Virus record (IMG/VR): IMGVR_UViG_3300017963_000018
Span: 26,026 to 90,025 of that record
Direction: 5' to 3' (one strand)
DNA length: 64,000 nucleotides
DNA from: a virus
Under the pieces are notes generated by a model, which saw only the letters and a list, made by a program, of their open reading frames with translations, ran no database searches and was not told the origin of the DNA. The first letter of the stretch is position 1. Each line of letters begins with the position of its first letter. Positions 33,301 to 42,300 of this stretch are shown piece by piece. Both the position numbers and the translations under genes were made by a program.

Positions 33301-35058
33301 CAGCTACAAACGATTGTTAAATCGATTCTGGACGCACAAATCGCCGTTGCTAAGTCTAACCCTAAGTTGGAGTCTTTGCGGAAGAAGCTTGAAGATCTGC
33401 GAGAAGAGGCGGTGAAGGGGATTGACGTAGAGGCCGCCATTAAGGCAGCAACAGCCCCACGATTTTTTGATTCCCAACAATTAGACCAGATACTTACCCC
33501 CTTCAAGGCGGCCCTGCCTAAGCTCCGGATTGATATTGACACAGAAGGGCTCGAAGGTGCCGAGAAGGACTTGCAGGTATTTATTGGCACGTTACGCGCA
33601 GCAATCCTTGACCCTAAGCTAGACGCTGAGTTACGGGCTCGTAAGGCAAGCTTTGACGAAGTCTTTAACGCGATACTTGAGAAGGTGGCGCCGGAGAAGC
33701 GAACAAACCTCCGGAAGTTCAAGGAAGAATTTGCCGACATGTTGCGCCAAAGGGACGCAGCGAAGGAGGCTGCCGAGGCGGTTAAGGCTTTGGAGCAGCT
33801 GGAATACGAGTTAAAGAAACTTGACGCGCAGGTTGAGGTTTCCGAAGGAACCCTGGGACAACTTGGGCAACAATTCAAGAATCTGCAGATAGCCTTAGAG
33901 AAAGCGATTGAGAAACTGCCTGCCGAAAAGATTGACGAGTTTCGGAAGAAGTATGCTCAAATGGCCGAGGCTTTGGCACGGGTGGAGATAGCAAAAGTAA
34001 ACCAGCGCTTTGAAGACTTCCAGGATCAAATGGCCTTGGCCACAGAAGCCACAAGTCGCGAAGCTATACAGATCCGCAACCTGGCGGAAGCGCTTAGTCA
34101 GTTTAAGAATGATTTACGTGAAGCGGGCTTTTCGGAAGAAAAACAGATTAAGCTTCTTGAAGACATGAGGGGGAAGACCATAGAACTTCAGAAATCTATA
34201 GGCATGTCGAAGTTCGTTCAGTCTATCGAGGAGTTAAAGGATCGGACCGCCGACGCGAAGTTTGAGCTGGAGCAATTAGGCCGTACCGAGTTGGATCAGC
34301 GACTGGCTGACATTGATCGTGAAATGTTAGAAATGCGGGATTCTGCCCTGCAGGCGACTGACGCACTGTTAGCACATGCCGAGGCTGCCGGCATGGACGA
34401 GGCCCAAATATCTTCGCTTAGAGATCGGGTCCGGGAGCTACGAGAGAACTTTAACAAACAAGCCGGGGCCTTGAAGAAACAAGAGGTTAACGTTTCCCAG
34501 GCAGTAAGCCTTAAGGAATCTGCGGCCGAGTTATCCGGGACAGTGACCGACGCTTTCTCAAATGCATTAATGGACGCGTTCGAGTCTGGGGAATCATTTG
34601 CCAAGCAATGGGCAAACATTGCCGCAGGGTTCTTTAAAAATTCCATGACAAAGGCATTTGACTTCTTGCAGGAACAGTTGTCACTCGCCTTTGAAAAGGC
34701 TTTCGGATCGATAGGTATAGGTGCCGCCGGTGGGGCTTTAGTATCTGGCCTTCTTGGTCTTGCCGGGGGAATTTATGGCGCATTGAAATCAAATAGGACA
34801 AGTACGGTTGACGACTTCGAAGAGTCAGTCAACTCGTCTGAGGCCGTGAGAGGCGTTGTAGCGGGCCCTACTAACGTTGCGATATCAGCTGTGGGTGACA
34901 GCCTAAAGAACGCTCTCCGGACGACAGAGGTGCTTCTGGAGCGAATTGCAATAGCTGTTGAGTTCGGCGGTTACGGGGGAGGCGGTGGACCCGGGCCTGG
35001 TGGTGGCGGATTGCAGAATAACGCAATTATGCCATTGTCGACAAGTACCGCTAGTTAG
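30313..35058 (+). CDS. Tape measure protein
   Basis: This 1581-residue protein sets tail length; at roughly 1.5 angstrom per residue it implies a long tail. The first 130 residues are basic and helical. Residues 130-330 carry the conserved TMP core (AEDIDTLSIAFQNLSRSVG, LLGVVKGQKEFAELATIARRLGRAVGRD). Hydrophobic segments near 340-410 may insert in the host membrane. Residues 500-1420 are charged coiled coil. A Gly-rich hydrophobic segment lies near 1465-1495 and the C-terminus is Gly/Pro-rich. It is the longest helical protein here and follows the G/GT chaperone. Confidence 0.85.
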   Translation: MAGTFEVGSILAKFKADPTALTANLKQAGQAIAAFAKRLKDRLKQTKIQFLDAKGIKAKLGVITKQFTAFAKTATKALGKITLKISLKAFKLGLRGATRAAKLAAKTIKKGFAGVNAVFSKLRGAMFSLQGLLATVGAAFTGMSLIRRAEDIDTLSIAFQNLSRSVGATADAFLVDLRAATKGTVSDLDLMRTTNNAVLLGVVKGQKEFAELATIARRLGRAVGRDTVNAINDLAVGIGRQSRLILDNLGLIVKVGDANAAYAAKLGKTVEQLTDAERRTGFFNAAIEAGRKKIAELGPDVDTLSDSWGKFTASLSNVIDVIAKAFVGGGAFSAVGNWLTENEKRIGAFAGFIARTVKNLVGIFAGLYADLFGAGNRKDFIKAAIDFVVDGVEFVLRAATKTLLLGLRILFSKAAAVVFKLVASIFAELGNRVVEQIAILMNKAIAYFKTAITKIRAKIPGVNKLFGLDDPKALDAALKSIEQEAERRAGNIRKNAAKNAKQIAAIIDVTIDEVSEELAGLAEEIASTFDGQSIARQQNRFVGAITSSIDAIKKQWDRLGLELKDPFAGFSTIQTQREIAQLGKVFTKIVKLRAAGIQAAPELITEADVEASGKRLKEFEKYILDINKLFVDLKKAPEEAQAAIANEFRFAIAGLNSTLRDSAEETLNSAQSILKQKSAAEASAHTLQGLRKQLVESMQSISDQAAAGETAEKSLLATADALIEQAEASGQAVGVLKELRQEVAATATAMSAFEEGAGTTAFQVGRQFRVEMLGVVEAMIGQRQATGESTEDLEKLRRAFDHAAGGFESFAGSIDSQSGALEGLKNSLKGSLSAMSNQAAAAGLASDAAVEMRQRLFEAIDAFGAQTVAVVDTEHTINGLRETVSRFLTIFKTTETVLKSTGEETMLTADQLKIFIERMNKAKNDAVLWAGAMNNNQDVLQSFKNAISSAFGDLSKDIGKDALGSIQKQVEASLEGFKDFGDVTTDISKTAADLRLQLQTIVKSILDAQIAVAKSNPKLESLRKKLEDLREEAVKGIDVEAAIKAATAPRFFDSQQLDQILTPFKAALPKLRIDIDTEGLEGAEKDLQVFIGTLRAAILDPKLDAELRARKASFDEVFNAILEKVAPEKRTNLRKFKEEFADMLRQRDAAKEAAEAVKALEQLEYELKKLDAQVEVSEGTLGQLGQQFKNLQIALEKAIEKLPAEKIDEFRKKYAQMAEALARVEIAKVNQRFEDFQDQMALATEATSREAIQIRNLAEALSQFKNDLREAGFSEEKQIKLLEDMRGKTIELQKSIGMSKFVQSIEELKDRTADAKFELEQLGRTELDQRLADIDREMLEMRDSALQATDALLAHAEAAGMDEAQISSLRDRVRELRENFNKQAGALKKQEVNVSQAVSLKESAAELSGTVTDAFSNALMDAFESGESFAKQWANIAAGFFKNSMTKAFDFLQEQLSLAFEKAFGSIGIGAAGGALVSGLLGLAGGIYGALKSNRTSTVDDFEESVNSSEAVRGVVAGPTNVAISAVGDSLKNALRTTEVLLERIAIAVEFGGYGGGGGPGPGGGGLQNNAIMPLSTSTAS

Positions 35059-35066
35059 GAGTCAAA

Positions 35067-35987
35067 ATGTCTGAGACTTTCTATTACGTCGGTGAGGTTC
35101 GAAAGGGTGACAAGATCCAGGTGCCGATTGAAACCGTTGGCTTAGGCTGGACGCCGGGATATTTTGACATTGTCGATAATGACAGTATGACAATATTGAA
35201 GGCGGACCAGGCGGTAACTTCAAACCCAACGGACCTGTACGGCGTTAGCTTTGTCAGCTTTGAGATTGCCGATGAGTTTCTCGGGCCGGGGAGCACGCGA
35301 AGTCTTACTTTCTACGAAGGTCGGAGTTATACGATCTTAATTAAGGAAAACGCTGGGCAATTTGGAACCGATAACACCAATCGTTTCCTTTGCCATTTTC
35401 GAATAGCAGCGGATCCCAAACAAACCTATCTGGGTTCTGTTGAATATGGAAAAACCTTTCGGTTTATGCACCGTGAGGAAGCTAACACGTCGCTATACTT
35501 TGACGTGATAAATCCTGAGAATGGGTCAATCGTTCTTGGGAATACTGCCATGTCTGGGCCTGAACCTGGAAACCGTACATATCGGGGGGAATTTAATTCC
35601 GAGACATTAAGCCTGACAATTGGCCGAACGTATTACATCCGGGTCAAAAACCAAGCGGTAGATGACCCAAATTTGGATTGGCTGTATTCGTTCACAGTCA
35701 CGCCACCGTTAGAACAGTGGATGCAGCGTCTTCTGGCGGCGGGTGGCGAAAATGTTGTCATGGATAATTTCTCATACGATCAGGCTGGGAATATTCTCGG
35801 CCTGCGGGTTAGGCATTTTTCAACGGCTTCAGGTGCGCAAAATGCAACACCCGGTGTCACTGATCCCGAGCCCGATGAGATCTCTTCCTATATCGTAGAA
35901 CAAGAACATAATGTTGCCCGCAACGTGAGGACGTTGCATAGGGCGTATCTCGAATATGAATCGGATAGTGTACCGGGGGAAGGTTAA
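35067..35987 (+). CDS. Tail protein with tandem Ig-like repeats
   Basis: This is a 306-residue protein. Two related beta domains appear: VGEVRKGDKIQVPIET...SLTFYEGRSYTILIKE and LGSVEYGKTFRFMHRE...SLTIGRTYYIRVKN. Both have the same strand order and end with an LxFxxxAxx-like turn. The last 80 residues are helical and acidic. Position directly after the tape measure gene suggests a distal-tail or adhesion component. The ATG has a TAGGAG Shine-Dalgarno. Confidence 0.5.
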   Translation: MSETFYYVGEVRKGDKIQVPIETVGLGWTPGYFDIVDNDSMTILKADQAVTSNPTDLYGVSFVSFEIADEFLGPGSTRSLTFYEGRSYTILIKENAGQFGTDNTNRFLCHFRIAADPKQTYLGSVEYGKTFRFMHREEANTSLYFDVINPENGSIVLGNTAMSGPEPGNRTYRGEFNSETLSLTIGRTYYIRVKNQAVDDPNLDWLYSFTVTPPLEQWMQRLLAAGGENVVMDNFSYDQAGNILGLRVRHFSTASGAQNATPGVTDPEPDEISSYIVEQEHNVARNVRTLHRAYLEYESDSVPGEG

Positions 35988-36334
35988 TGCAAATCTTAGA
36001 ACAACTAATGGAGCAAGCACCATGGGCAGGCGCGTTATTGGCCCTTGTTGTAATTTTTGTGCGGTATTTGGTTAAAAGGGACGCGGCACATAATGAAACA
36101 ATCAAGTCAATCGTTGATAGGCATGACGCGCAAACGTCGAGCATTTGTGACAATTTTAGCGAGCACAACGAGCGCTGCCTGGCAAAACAAGAAGAGTCAC
36201 TACGGGCGACAGAAAGGAATTCACTGTTGTTAGAAGAAGTTAAGTCTGTGTGTAATCGGCTAAATGAATCTATCGTTGATTGCCAAAAGACACAGACATT
36301 GATAAGGGAAAATACATCGAAACCGGCAGGATAA
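35987..36334 (+). CDS. Small membrane-anchored coiled-coil protein
   Basis: This is a 115-residue protein. A single hydrophobic segment (APWAGALLALVVIFVRYLV, residues 11-29) is followed by a Lys/Arg stop-transfer and about 75 residues of polar helix with heptad character and three Cys. A holin, spanin-like or membrane-docking role is possible. No endolysin is visible next to it, so the lysis assignment is weak. It starts at a TAATG overlap with the tail gene. Confidence 0.45.
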   Translation: MQILEQLMEQAPWAGALLALVVIFVRYLVKRDAAHNETIKSIVDRHDAQTSSICDNFSEHNERCLAKQEESLRATERNSLLLEEVKSVCNRLNESIVDCQKTQTLIRENTSKPAG

Positions 36335-37269
36335 TGTCTGTATTCGGAATATTAAATAGAGCCTATCACAATAACAAACAAGCTATCCCCTACGATAACG
36401 GGGCAGGCCTGGACCCGATAGGGAAGTACGTTCCCACGGCATATCAGGGGACAGCGCAGGTCACTGATATATATAGATATGGCAGCGACGTTCAGGGCGG
36501 CCGTTTGCGAATGGTCGTCCTTGATCGCGCGCCAATGGATCAAGGCCCAGGGGCAAATGACACGTTCTATCTATACTCGGCTGCTACGGCTGATGTAGAT
36601 GGGGAGTTTGTTGTTTGGCAACTTGAAGATAGCGACGCAACTAAATGGCTCTATTTAGACAACACGAATCCGCCGAAGGCCACAGTAGGAACCGATCATT
36701 GGGAGCCCGATGATGCGTGGGTATATTTTGCGCCGACGAGCAAAGGAGATATTTACGTGGACCCGTTAAGAGTAATATCACATCCCTCGTTTCGGCAAGT
36801 AGAGGGCGAGGGGATATACACCTATCCGTTTAATCCGGATATCACCCGCAATTTTGCGTATCACCCCACAACCAAAGTGGATGGGGTTCTCCAGCGAACG
36901 CTATCCTCTAATGTGTTTGTCGCGCAACCGCAATATGAAGAAGATATTATTATCACTGAGATATGGTTGGGTGGCGGTGCCCGTTTGTCGACGTTGGCGG
37001 AGATGTTCCGAACGCTTTATCAATATTGGGTGACAATCCCCGACGTGGGGGAATCTTTAGGCTGGGAGCCAAGGGATCGAACCTCCGATCGGTTTCTGGT
37101 TCAAATTGTGCGCATTCAATTGGGTGGCTTAGATTTTGAGTATCAAGAAGTTAGGCAGCATGCGCAGACAAACCAAAACGCTTATTTAAATAAGCAGTTG
37201 ACGTTACAAATGAAGTTATCGAAAAGAACTACTCCGCCCATAGGACAGATTACGTTAGAGGGCCGGTAA
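36334..37269 (+). CDS. Probable distal tail or baseplate protein
   Basis: This 311-residue protein starts at ATG 36334, which overlaps the previous stop; an open TTG at 36280 lies inside the previous gene. It is rich in beta structure and aromatic residues (YRYGSDVQGGRLRMVVLD, WVYFAPTSKGDIYVDPL). Its C-terminal part (SDRFLVQIVRIQLGGLDFEYQEV) has the feel of baseplate subunits. Position between the tape measure region and the hub-like gene at 50294 supports a baseplate role. No named family is recognised. Confidence 0.42.
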   Translation: MSVFGILNRAYHNNKQAIPYDNGAGLDPIGKYVPTAYQGTAQVTDIYRYGSDVQGGRLRMVVLDRAPMDQGPGANDTFYLYSAATADVDGEFVVWQLEDSDATKWLYLDNTNPPKATVGTDHWEPDDAWVYFAPTSKGDIYVDPLRVISHPSFRQVEGEGIYTYPFNPDITRNFAYHPTTKVDGVLQRTLSSNVFVAQPQYEEDIIITEIWLGGGARLSTLAEMFRTLYQYWVTIPDVGESLGWEPRDRTSDRFLVQIVRIQLGGLDFEYQEVRQHAQTNQNAYLNKQLTLQMKLSKRTTPPIGQITLEGR

Positions 37270-38967
37270 ATGCCGAGCGAGAAGACATTAGTTCAGGGTA
37301 ACCCCACATTAGACAAGATGTCGGCGCGTCTTGGATTGGCTGGCGCTGGTGTCTTAGGTCCGATCTTGAAGGGGCTGGCTGCGACGGTGTCGATTACAAC
37401 ACAGAAAGACGAGATCTTAGATACAGTACGTGTCTATGACGATCACCTATTTGATTCTTCATTAACGGGTACGCTTGAGAATGTGGGCGATGGTGTTACT
37501 CAATGGACAAAGGATATAGTCTTTGGGACCGATACCAGTTATGGGCTATCCGGCGCGAATGCTGTTCGCAATTACCTTGAATGGGATGTCCGGAAAAAGA
37601 CTATTCCCAACCCTTCAGACGAGCCTTCTTCCTACGCGGTAGACCGTGCATATTTCGATGACACCCGCAATTACACAGAAGAAACGGGGGTTAGTGCTTC
37701 CGACGCAACCGTGCGGGAAATGTCAGGGCTAACGTTTCGGGAGGAGAAGAAGTGGGTCTATATCGTTGATGATTCCGGCTGGTTGAAAATTGTCGACAAA
37801 GACGGGACACAGGTAGGAAGCAATATTGAGCTTCCCGCTTCGTTAGGGTTTTCTGACCCTGAAGCTGTTGTGTATATGGGTAGTGATCGGTTTGCCGTGT
37901 TGGATGAGGGAAGTTATGGCGTTAGGAATCCCCGTATATTCCTTTTTCATTTAACAGAAGACCAGACTGAAATATCGGCTTCGGACCTGAAGATATACGA
38001 GCTAGACCAGGTTGAAGAGTTTCCCGCCGGGTTAGGGGCGGAGGGGATTGCTTACGATCGGGCAAATAAGCTTTTCTATGTTGGCACGCAGGACACAACC
38101 GACGCCACCGGTGGACTGTGGGAAGTGGATCTATTTAATCGAGACACTGACGACAAGCCCCTTCAAACACTACTATTCCGTTGGTATGACGTGTTAGTTG
38201 AACCCGGCCATTTAGGCGCCGGGGCGCTGCTGGGTGACCTGTGGTTCTCGTCTGACATCGCTAATGGACAAGCAAACAATTCTATCTTCTGTAGCTTCAG
38301 AAGCCCTATAGCAAGCGATCCGGCAACGCAGCGTAAGGTTATTCAGGTAGCAATGGCGGGGACTGACGGTGGGACGTATATTTCAGAATACGGCCATGGG
38401 ATCACCGGTAAGGTGGAAGGCTTTACCATGGATCCTTATACGGAAGAAATGTGGTTTGCACAGGAAGGAACAGGTACTAACTTCTGGCGCCATGGCCACA
38501 CTGGGTACGAAGAAACAACAACATTCAAAAGACAGTTTTGGGTAAAAGACGCGCCGGCATGGGGCGCTATGTTTCTTGCTGGGCAAGAAGCGCAGGTCGG
38601 TATTGCTATTGCGTTTGTCAATCCTTCTGACGCTAATACTCGAGCCAAGGATGTAACGCTCGGGATAAACATACTCCCCACCTTTGCCGACGAGTTTTTC
38701 ACGCAGCATGAATTTGACGGGAATAGATATGCACAAACCCTTCGAGGCTGGGGAGGCGCTTCGACAGTGGAGATCTATTTAGACAATACTGTCGGTTCTC
38801 CGGTAATCCCTGAAATGGATATCGGGGATTTAGAAGGTTATTACTGGACCGCCCCCAGCGCGGGCTTGCACGCAATTATCGCTCGGCTACGTGCCGACGA
38901 AGGTTCAGAATACTATGTAGACATTACGGGGTATATCCGCTTTCGACAAATCCAATGCCCCACATAA
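37270..38967 (+). CDS. Beta-propeller virion protein (SdiA-regulated-like)
   Basis: This is a 565-residue protein. Residues 145-420 form a propeller with repeated blades such as KWVYIVDDSGWLKIVDKDG, AVVYMGSDRFAVLDEG and GLGAEGIAYDRANKLFYVG. These match the propeller domain inside the 2138-residue mucin-like protein blade for blade. The N-terminus is hydrophobic and helical, probably for attachment. The C-terminal 130 residues are a beta-sandwich. It may bind a glycan or another virion protein; enzymatic activity is not evident. Confidence 0.55.
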   Translation: MPSEKTLVQGNPTLDKMSARLGLAGAGVLGPILKGLAATVSITTQKDEILDTVRVYDDHLFDSSLTGTLENVGDGVTQWTKDIVFGTDTSYGLSGANAVRNYLEWDVRKKTIPNPSDEPSSYAVDRAYFDDTRNYTEETGVSASDATVREMSGLTFREEKKWVYIVDDSGWLKIVDKDGTQVGSNIELPASLGFSDPEAVVYMGSDRFAVLDEGSYGVRNPRIFLFHLTEDQTEISASDLKIYELDQVEEFPAGLGAEGIAYDRANKLFYVGTQDTTDATGGLWEVDLFNRDTDDKPLQTLLFRWYDVLVEPGHLGAGALLGDLWFSSDIANGQANNSIFCSFRSPIASDPATQRKVIQVAMAGTDGGTYISEYGHGITGKVEGFTMDPYTEEMWFAQEGTGTNFWRHGHTGYEETTTFKRQFWVKDAPAWGAMFLAGQEAQVGIAIAFVNPSDANTRAKDVTLGINILPTFADEFFTQHEFDGNRYAQTLRGWGGASTVEIYLDNTVGSPVIPEMDIGDLEGYYWTAPSAGLHAIIARLRADEGSEYYVDITGYIRFRQIQCPT

Positions 38968-38976
38968 GGAGGCTTG

Positions 38977-39372
38977 ATGGCAATTATTCGCTCGACATTG
39001 AATCATGGCGGCAATGACGCGGATAATCCTATTTTGGAAGGTATGACGCTTCAGGTCAAACTACATAAGAACAGCGCTCAATCTTTGCGGCAAGCTTGGG
39101 TACAGGTAGGGGCTACCGTGCACTATGACCTAACAAGCGTCGCCGTGGAAACAGATACGGAGGTAACAATAAACCTAACTGCCGGAACCGAGTTGCAAGC
39201 AGGCGCTCCTGCGGTTCGCAATGTTATTCATTTCACGACAACGGATCACAATCACGTAAAACAAGTGGTCTACGTAGCAACGCAGCCTTCTGCGCTAATT
39301 ACGTTAGATGGTTACAACGCGGATGATCCTGTCTCGCCATTCATTTGGCCCATATACGTGGACGGAAGCTGA
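38977..39372 (+). CDS. Small beta-rich virion protein
   Basis: This is a 131-residue protein. ATG 38977 is supported by an AAGGAGG Shine-Dalgarno four bases upstream. The sequence (MTLQVKLHKNSAQ, TEVTINLTAGTELQAGA, HVKQVVYVATQPSALITLDG) is an all-beta pattern. It overlaps the next, very long gene by the TGATG junction. It may be the attachment or folding partner of that fibre, but no family is recognised. Confidence 0.45.
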   Translation: MAIIRSTLNHGGNDADNPILEGMTLQVKLHKNSAQSLRQAWVQVGATVHYDLTSVAVETDTEVTINLTAGTELQAGAPAVRNVIHFTTTDHNHVKQVVYVATQPSALITLDGYNADDPVSPFIWPIYVDGS

Positions 39373-42300
39373 TGGCAACGTACTATTTTGATTCGGTCAA
39401 TTCAGACATAGGTGATAGTGGGGCCACCCATAATAAATATATGCAATCAGTGGACCCCGCCGACGGGACAACCTTACAGGTCGGCGGAAACACTGCTGTT
39501 GGAACGAAATACTATTTTTGTTTCTTCACCACATCTGGAGTACCTGAAAACGTTGATTGGGAAACCGGAGATTGGGACGTTGTCCTTAAGTGGGGCGAGG
39601 TTGAAGCGAATTGGGATACAAGGGTACGGATTCGACGTGTTGATTCTGCTGGCACCACGCAAGAAGCTTCAGACTGGTCTTCGGCAGTTACGTCTGTAGA
39701 TTATGGATCACACACATTCGAGTTTAATAACTTAGATTTTTTATATACTGATGCCGGTGACGTTACAGACAGAATCTGCGTAGAAGTCGAAGCAACTAAA
39801 TTAAGTAACGGGGTTAGGTATTATCAAGTTGCAGTTGCTGATGCGTCAAGTGGTTCATATGTAATCACTCCTGTTGACGAGACGCCAACAACAACGGCCT
39901 CGACAACAATGTCTACTTCGGTGTCAACCACCGCTTCTACTCAATCAACTACACAAAATCCCCAGGTTTTGACCAGTGTTGTTTCCGATGTGGCTGAAAC
40001 GGATGACTTGTATAAGCGTGAGATAGAGGAGTATACCGGGGACTCCGACGCCACCGGTGGTGGATTTTCTATAGGGACGTATTTATTTGATACGCATAAT
40101 CTATATTGGTATTCTCCGGCAGGTGTCCCTGATGCTTTAGACTGGGGGGATGGGTCTTGGTCGGTAAGACTAAACGTTTCCCTATACTTCGCATTAACTG
40201 GATCCGGGATTAGCGCCCAAGTGTTCATTGCGCGGGTATCTTCTGATGGGTCTACAGTTAGGGATAGTTTTCAATTAACGCCGACAAATCAAACGCCAAT
40301 TACAGCCGGTGTTGTGTACGTGTTTCGGGGGTCGCATGAATGGTCAGGCGCAGGCTTCCAGCAAAGTGACAGAATACGGGTAGAGTATCGACTTACAAAC
40401 ATTGAGGGTAATGGTGTTATAACGCTGGGCAAACTTGGGCAGTGGGAATATGCCGGTGTAGATAGCCCTATTTCATGGGAGCCACCAGAATCAGCGACAA
40501 CAACTGCTTCGACAACTGCTTCCACCACCATGTCGACAGCGTCGACAACACAGAACCCTATGGTTCTGGCGAAAGTAGATTCCGAGTTCATAGGGACAGA
40601 CGAGCCCTTAAGTTATTCTATAGAAGAACTAAACGGGAATACCACAACGGGCGTTATTATCCCGTCAAACAAGTATGATACACATAACGTATACTTCTAC
40701 TCCCCGGTAAATGCCCCTAATGTACTGAATTGGGATGCTGGAGCTTGGAAGGTACGCCTATACGTATCGTCGTATACGCTAATAGGGGGTGCCGGAAATA
40801 GTATGTGGGCTCGGGTATTTATTGCTCGGGTTTCAGAAGATGGGCAAACTGTAAAAGATAGCTTCCAGCTTACGCCCCTTATACAGAACCCCCTACCGCG
40901 TGAAACAGTTTTTGTTTTTCGCGGGTCGCATACTTGGTCAGGGGCTGGGTTCGCGAAAACCGACAGAATCCGCATAGAATATCAGCTTATTAACCTCGAG
41001 ATAGATGGCGCCATTTGGTTGGACGATCTCGGAAAATGGAGCTACGCGGGTGTTGATACACCGGTCGAGTGGGAGCCTTACACAACGTCGAACACTACAA
41101 CGGCGTCGACTTCTATGTCGACAACAGCTTCGACAACTGCATCCACGACTGCCTCAACTACAAAATCATCGTCAGTTTCAACTACAGCCTCCACGTCATT
41201 TTCTAGCACTTACTCAACTGCGTCGACAACACTAAACCCAGCTGTCGCGACACAAGCCGAGTCAGATTTAAACACTACTGATAGTCCCAATCGGTACACA
41301 TTAGAAGAACTAAATGGTAATACCGACGGCGGGGTTACCATAGGGTCGATAAAATACGACACTCATAATATTTACTTCTATTCGCCTATTAATAGCCCCG
41401 GTCTTACGGATTGGCCGAGTGGCGCGTGGAAGGTTCGGTTCCACGTATCCCATTACACTGCGCTAAGTGGCGTAAACATACATACGGAAATATTTGTTGC
41501 CCGCGTATCTGAAGATGGGGAAACTATTAAAGATAGTTTTCAGTTAACGCCGTCAATACAGAATCCGGTCTGGAAAGAAGTGACCTACGTATTTCGTGGA
41601 AGTCATACGTGGTCGGGGAGTGGCTTTGCGGCAACAGACCGTATTCGGATTGAATACCGGATTACCAATATTGAACAAGATGGTGTTATCTTTTTAGGGG
41701 AATTAGGACACTGGTACGCAGCTGGTATTGACAGCCCTATTGAATGGGGTCAAATTACAACCACCGCGTCAACCACGGCAAGTACGTCAAATTCAACTAC
41801 CGCATCTAGTAGCTTGTCGACTACTGCTTCTTCAACGGAGTCGACCACAGCTTCAACGAGTAAATCCACTACAGCAAGCTCGTCGTTAACGAGTACTGCT
41901 TCAACTAGCAATTCGTCAACAGCTTCTTCGAGCCTATCGAGCAGCATGTCTTCCACGGAGTCGACAACTGCTTCGACAACTGCGTCAAGCTCGATGTCGA
42001 CATCATCCTCCACCCAGAATCCGTTAGTCTTAACCAGCGCAGAAGACGACCTGGCGGAAACGGATGATCCTCTTCACAAAACAATTGAAGAATTGAATGG
42101 GAATACCAGTGGTGGGTTTTCCATAGAATCGAATCAATTCGATACCCACAACATATATTTCTATTCTCCGACTAATAGCCCAAATGTATTAGACTGGGAT
42201 ACGGGTGCCTGGAAAGTAAGACTGTGTATATCGTCATACATTAACCTGAATGGCAGTGGTATAACCAGTCAAGTCTTTATTGCACGTGTATCTGCAGATG

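Noticed and set aside
30456-34646. Long antisense reading frames across the tape measure gene
   Set aside because: Codon bias of an Ala/Lys/Glu-rich helical gene leaves the opposite strand open; the sense protein is clearly a tape measure and no antisense frame has a ribosome site or family motif.
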